DNA of 64,000 nucleotides, from the NCBI GenBank assembly GCA_946803715.1, contig CAMPET010000258.1:7932-71931 (forward strand). Reading direction: 5' to 3'. Positions 60,123-64,000 of this stretch are shown here, in pieces. Origin of the DNA: Beroe ovata (lineage: Eukaryota > Ctenophora > Nuda > Beroida > Beroidae). Within the stretch, counting starts at the first letter, position 1, and every line of letters begins with the position of its first letter. A model generated the notes under the pieces. The model was given only the letters and a program-made list of their open reading frames with translations. It did no database searches and was not told where the DNA came from. The position numbers were made by a program, and so were the translations under genes.

Positions 60123-61960
60123 CTATGAGTGTGAGTGGGGTCTGTTTATGAAACCTTACACTTAGCTCTTCACTCCAACATGCCACACCCATCTCAGAAG
60201 TCAGTCAAAGAGAGCTGTCTCAGATGACTATAGGGATTGTTGGAAAATGGCAGCCGAAATATGGAATGCCACGTGATTTTGAAAGACAAAATTGATTTCC
60301 TATCAAAAGATCCCATCACTATTCGCTACCAATCAATATGAGATTTTCAACGCTATCATTCACTGAACTCAAATTTATCAACATCGCTTGCATCGCAAAA
60401 GCGTCACAAAGCATTCAAATTTTTCGGACCGTTCACGAACCTGGACCTCAACACCGGGGTGTTTTTGTGCCGGAAATGCAAACCGTGTTTGAATGTGTTC
60501 CCTGTCAGTTTGGGCGTGCAGCGGAAAGGGTTAACACTGATATACGATATGACGGGCAGCAGCTTCGCTCAGTTTGACTATACGCTCAGCAGGAAACTCT
60601 TACAGCTCCTACAGGTCCGGTCACATGAGTATATGCCACGTGTTTTTGTGTGCCATGCCCAGTGACCACGAGAGTACTCCGTGATTTCACTCTACTGCGC
60701 GGCGGGTGTCCTGCACTATCGGATGGCGCGTGTCCACTTTTCACTTACGCTCCCTGCGGCGTCAACATTACCGCGATGTACGGAAAAGCAGACTACTGAT
60801 AGTCAATAATCACGGTTTTCTCTCCGGTGGAAACTCTAGCAGTTTATTCAAGTGGCTTGTCCACGATGTTAAGACCAGCAGACCTGGTGGCGATAGACCT
60901 GGTGTCCAGAGAGTGTGATTACGTAGTCCTCCCACGGAGTGGCGGCCAGGGAGCTATAAATAGCCACAACTTCGCCCCACTCACCCCATCTCCTCAGTTC
61001 CCGTAATATCACACTCGCAATTCGACGTAATTCTCTCTACGCATATAAAATTTACTCTCCTGAATTATACTCTCCTAGCGTCATCACGACTCATTGAATG
61101 TTGTGCGTGATACAGTAGTAAATTCGAGCGTGTGCAATATCGTAATTATTAATATCACGTTAGTCAGGGTGCAATGGTGCATCTCCCCCATCTCTATCTC
61201 TCGCAATGCACATTGCACACACACACGCACACACACACACGCACTCCTCGGTGACAAATCAGCACCACGTCATGACGTCATATGCCGTGATCATTATACC
61301 CCCCGCGCGCTCGTCTGCATTATTACCTGCCCCCCCCCTCATGNTATAACACGGCGAATTGAGAATTAATAATCGCGGAATATCGTTGATAGTAGAGGGA
61401 AGGGTTCCGTCGAATAGTTTATATATCGCGGATATTTCGTCAATGCTGTTGATTGTTTTGATTATTTTCCCCAAGTGCGAGTGTGATTGTTTTGCTCACT
61501 CGCTATTATATATTCGTTATTCTCTCATACCAGGATGGATATCCTGCGCGTTTGAAGAAGATCTATATTCTGAAAGCTCCGCTCTGGTTTAAAGGACCAC
61601 TGAAGATCGTCTCGCCGTTTCTAAAGCGCAAATTCTTGGAACGGGTAAGTTGTAACTACAGTGTTTCTTGACTGGCCGTTGTTAAACTCAGATTAACAGC
61701 TGCCAGTGGCTTTACTTTGTTCCGTCATGGGTAATAATCCCGAGTATCTGGGGTCGGGGGGATATGTACGATAATCACAACCTCCCAGTTACGCCTGATT
61801 GAGGATATATCGCAACATCTGCCGGAGACATACCTCCCTGACATATTCGGGGGTACAAGGAGATTCTCACACTCAGAGTGGGTCATGCAGTGTATCGAGT
61901 GCTACAAGCGGTCCATAGAGGACAACCCACCTCCCCCACCCCGCCCACCACCGCTCACAG
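52991..61960 (+). CDS. PTPN9: PTPN9 (PTP-MEG2), CRAL-TRIO half (partial)
   Basis: Seven exons: 52991-53038, 54957-55100, 55799-55888, 56020-56147, 60509-60614, 61534-61644 and 61789-61960. They join in frame for 266 residues. PTPN9 is a tyrosine phosphatase targeted to secretory vesicles by an N-terminal CRAL-TRIO (SEC14) lipid-binding domain. The match is along the whole domain: VKFLSARKFDVTRAITLF, EELDSGKFTII, ALAIFTARKHNIH, GLTLIYDMTGSSFAQFDY, PARLKKIYILKAPLWFKGP and HLPETYLPDIFGG. The last exon ends in a Pro-rich linker (PPPPPRPPPLT) and in phase 1. No phosphatase exon was found before the window ends, so the gene continues or is split by the terminal gap. Intron 4 is 4.4 kb, far longer than others here. 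Start ATG at 52991 gives MASDEGHNELDAIEQQ. Confidence 0.92.
53565..53760. repeat. (TG)n microsatellite with assembly gap
   Basis: TG repeat surrounds an N run at 53634-53719 inside PTPN9 intron 1. Confidence 0.97.
54508..54613. repeat. 106-base dispersed repeat, copy 1
   Basis: The block is about 94% identical to 62848-62953 (about six differences). It lies in PTPN9 intron 1. On the minus strand it reads DRVVCTEPHGFDSLFNMPYS then KDLHRV, within a longer open frame. Confidence 0.92.
56895..57155. repeat. 18-base tandem repeat in PTPN9 intron 4
   Basis: About fourteen units of tgtgtctgtgtactgttt make three overlapping long Cys/Val-rich frames that are not genes. Confidence 0.95.
57720..57872. 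repeat. (TG)n microsatellite
   Basis: A long TG run with a single n at 57809 lies in PTPN9 intron 4. Confidence 0.96.
60078..60122. repeat. (TG)n microsatellite
   Basis: A TG run with one TATG interruption lies in PTPN9 intron 4. Confidence 0.95.
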
Positions 61961-62639
61961 GTTAGTACCACTACACCACACAGATCGATACCAACCCGCC
62001 CATTGCCCACCACACCTCACAAGTCAGTACTTCCCCGTCCATCGCCCCTGACAACCCACCTAACCTCAATACCACGCCCACCTCTATGGCTTTTCCATTT
62101 CGGATATAAGATGTTCCGAGAATATGGAGCTGGTGGTATTCCGAAAAGTAGTGAGATCCTCCTCCCACCTCTATATCATTCACCAAGTGCGAATAATTGC
62201 ACGTAGACTGTTACAAGCGAACATAGTACGCTCCTCGTTCTCGTCGACGCATTTTCAGTCCGCGCTCTCATTGAGAAATATCGCACTGATTATACCATTC
62301 GGGTGTGAGTCATTGTTTTCTCATGTTTCGTTGGAAAACCCATTGTCAGCGAGAGGGAGAGAGAGAGAACCATCCAGAAGTGTGACCCCCCGCCAATCAT
62401 TACCTTGCTGGTGTGTTACCTTCACTTGGGGTACCCAATTCCACAGAATAGTAGAGCTATGGAGTTGTCACATTGTTACTGATCTATCATATTGATGTGT
62501 CTAATCTCATATATACATGACGTATAATAGTGTCCAGGGATTATTATGTAGGCCAATAGGTATATTATGTAGTACATGATTGGAGTGATGGCACTATGTA
62601 GTGGGGCAAATCACTTCTGTTACAGATTCCGTTACAGTT

Positions 62640-62835
62640 GTGAGTTTTGACCCTCCTGTCACTTGTGTCTTGTGTGACCATATAACTTGGGTCACTTGTG
62701 TTACACTTGTGACCCTCCTGTCACTTGTGTACACTGTATAGTGTGACCTTATAACTTGGGTCACTTGTGTTACACTTGTGACCCTCCTGTCACTTGTGTT
62801 ACACTTGTGACCCTCCTGTCACTTGTGTCTTGTGT
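62640..62835. repeat. Tandem repeat built on gaccctcctgtcacttgtgt
   Basis: Four copies of the core, with variable spacers (ttacact, cttgtgtgacc...ataacttgggtc), occur in the region after the last PTPN9 exon seen. Confidence 0.9.
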
Positions 62836-62847
62836 GACCTCACAATT

Positions 62848-62953
62848 GAACACGGTGGAGATCCTTGCTGTACGGCATGTTTAACAAGGAATCGAAACCG
62901 TTGGGTTCCGTACAGACCACTCTGTCACTGAAGTTGATACCCTAATCACATTG
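62848..62953. repeat. 106-base dispersed repeat, copy 2
   Basis: Same orientation and length as 54508-54613, directly after the gaccctcctg tandem repeat. A minus-strand reading keeps GFDSLLNMPYSKDLHRV but has a stop just upstream. Confidence 0.92.
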
Positions 62954-63901
62954 CTTCACACGATTATCAACTACTGATAGTTGCGTACTACAGCAGCTGC
63001 TATAGTACTACATTCCTCCAGTGTATGTGTGACAGTTTAACATCCGTTTTTAAACATATATAACACTGTAAGGGTTGTCCTTTTTGTCTGTGATTCTATT
63101 TGCGTGTTCGTAGAGTGTTTGTTCATATGTTTGTAGAATGATGATTTTTTTCTTGATGTGTGCACCTAAGATTATAGCTGCGTTGTTCGATTTGCATCTT
63201 TGTTTGCACCTCTATTTGTTTAGAAGTTTGTTAGTTCGCTAATTGCTATGTTTGTTTGTTTGTTGGCTTATTTGTTCCCCATGTTTGTACGTGTGCCTCC
63301 CTCTCTCTTGTGACATTTTATCGTGATATGGCAGTCTCAGATTTTTTGTACCCTGTTAACACCATCCTACTGTCACTTATACCATCACTACTGATGTTAT
63401 ACGTGGTATACAAATGTACTACTCGATGTTTTTTCGCCCTTCCATAACTCATAGTGTTAACTTGTTTATCTCATTTTTATTCGAAATTTTATTAGGATTT
63501 TTGTGTGAAATTACCGCGATTTTCGCCGATTTCTAGTTTTATATAAATTACACTTTTGAAGACCTCCCATCACTCTTCTTAGCTTGTATTTGTGCTTTTC
63601 CAGCTGGGAATAAAGAAGATTGTGTCTGTTGATAGAGGTAAGTATACTTCTCTCACCTTCCGATGAAGAATGCTTGGATGTTCTGTTGCTATTTAGTGTT
63701 GTTATTGTTTAAATGGACTTGACATTTTCATCACATTAGATAATAGCTGAATAACTTCCCTGGTTTAATTTGGCGACTCCCACGTTTTGTGGAGAAGGCA
63801 AATTCATCTGAAATCCCGAATCTCTCACTATATCAAGATTATGGAGCTCAGAGGAGCACAAACACACACAGACAAACACACACACACACACACACACTGA
63901 T

Positions 63902-64000
63902 NNNNNNNNNNNNNNNNNNNNNNNNNNNNNNNNNNNNNNNNNNNNNNNNNNNNNNNNNNNNNNNNNNNNNNNNNNNNNNNNNNNNNNNNNNNNNNNNNNN
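63902..64000. other. Assembly gap to window end (99 N)
   Basis: An N run follows an (AC)n tract. Confidence 1.

Larger units (their letters stand above)
61961..63901. other. PTPN9 intron or beyond, no firm exon
   Basis: A tandem repeat lies at 62640-62835, followed by a 106-base dispersed repeat and an (AC)n tract at 63860-63898. A candidate exon at 63611-63644 (cttttccag before it, GTAAGT after) reads LGIKKIVSVDR in phase 0. That does not fit the phase 1 end of the exon at 61960, so an exon is missing or this one is false. Confidence 0.5.

Noticed and set aside
63611-63644. Candidate next PTPN9 exon with good splice borders
   Set aside because: It is open in phase 0, but the previous exon ends in phase 1, where it would meet TGA; the residues do not match the PTPN9 linker clearly.
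1-64000. CRISPR array, phage or bacterial operon
   Set aside because: Tandem repeats here are microsatellites or minisatellites without unique spacers, and genes are spliced and animal in type.

Overview
The window is nuclear DNA from a compact invertebrate animal genome. The genes are split by short introns with GT/AG borders, the sequence is AT-rich with many CA/TG microsatellites, and the protein set is animal: presenilin, MOB4, URI1, PTPN9, ZNHIT6, UNC-93-like, PLAC8-like and Rac/Cdc42. Nothing seen fixes the species. Short introns and small intergenic gaps fit a sponge, placozoan, cnidarian or similar lineage, but this is inference. All gene models were read by eye from ORFs, splice sites and reading phase; none rests on transcript data.

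Layout. 1-4.3 kb: the last exon of a Rac/Cdc42-type GTPase (+), a repeat-rich stretch, and a small Cys-rich FCS-type protein (+). 5.3-22.6 kb: nine genes all on the minus strand. From high to low coordinate these are a PLAC8-like protein, presenilin, a Trp-rich conserved protein, METAP1D, POLR2D, two tandem paralogues built of RRM-like modules, a C2H2 zinc-finger protein and MOB4. 23-26.5 kb: ZNHIT6 (+), divergent from the PLAC8-like gene, then an UNC-93-like protein (-). 26.5-31.1 kb: no firm gene. 31.1-37.2 kb: GBE1 and URI1 (+). 37.2-42.6 kb: minisatellites, duplicated blocks and a 749-base gap. 42.6-49.3 kb: an EF-hand protein with two candidate first exons (+). 49.3-52.9 kb: duplicated, CG-rich repeat sequence. 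53-62 kb: the CRAL-TRIO half of PTPN9 (+); its phosphatase exons lie beyond the window or in unresolved sequence.

Most genes are housekeeping and do not form one pathway. Several touch RNA polymerase II and RNP assembly (POLR2D, URI1, ZNHIT6). Two or three products are probably mitochondrial (METAP1D and the two RRM-like paralogues). The points most worth following are: the tandem RRM-like pair with mitochondrial-type leaders; the acidic tyrosine-motif tail on MOB4; the repeated SUMO-interaction-like motifs on the zinc-finger protein; a perfect 33-base hairpin beside a splice acceptor; and a set of direct duplications that abut single n characters, several of which are probably assembly overlaps.
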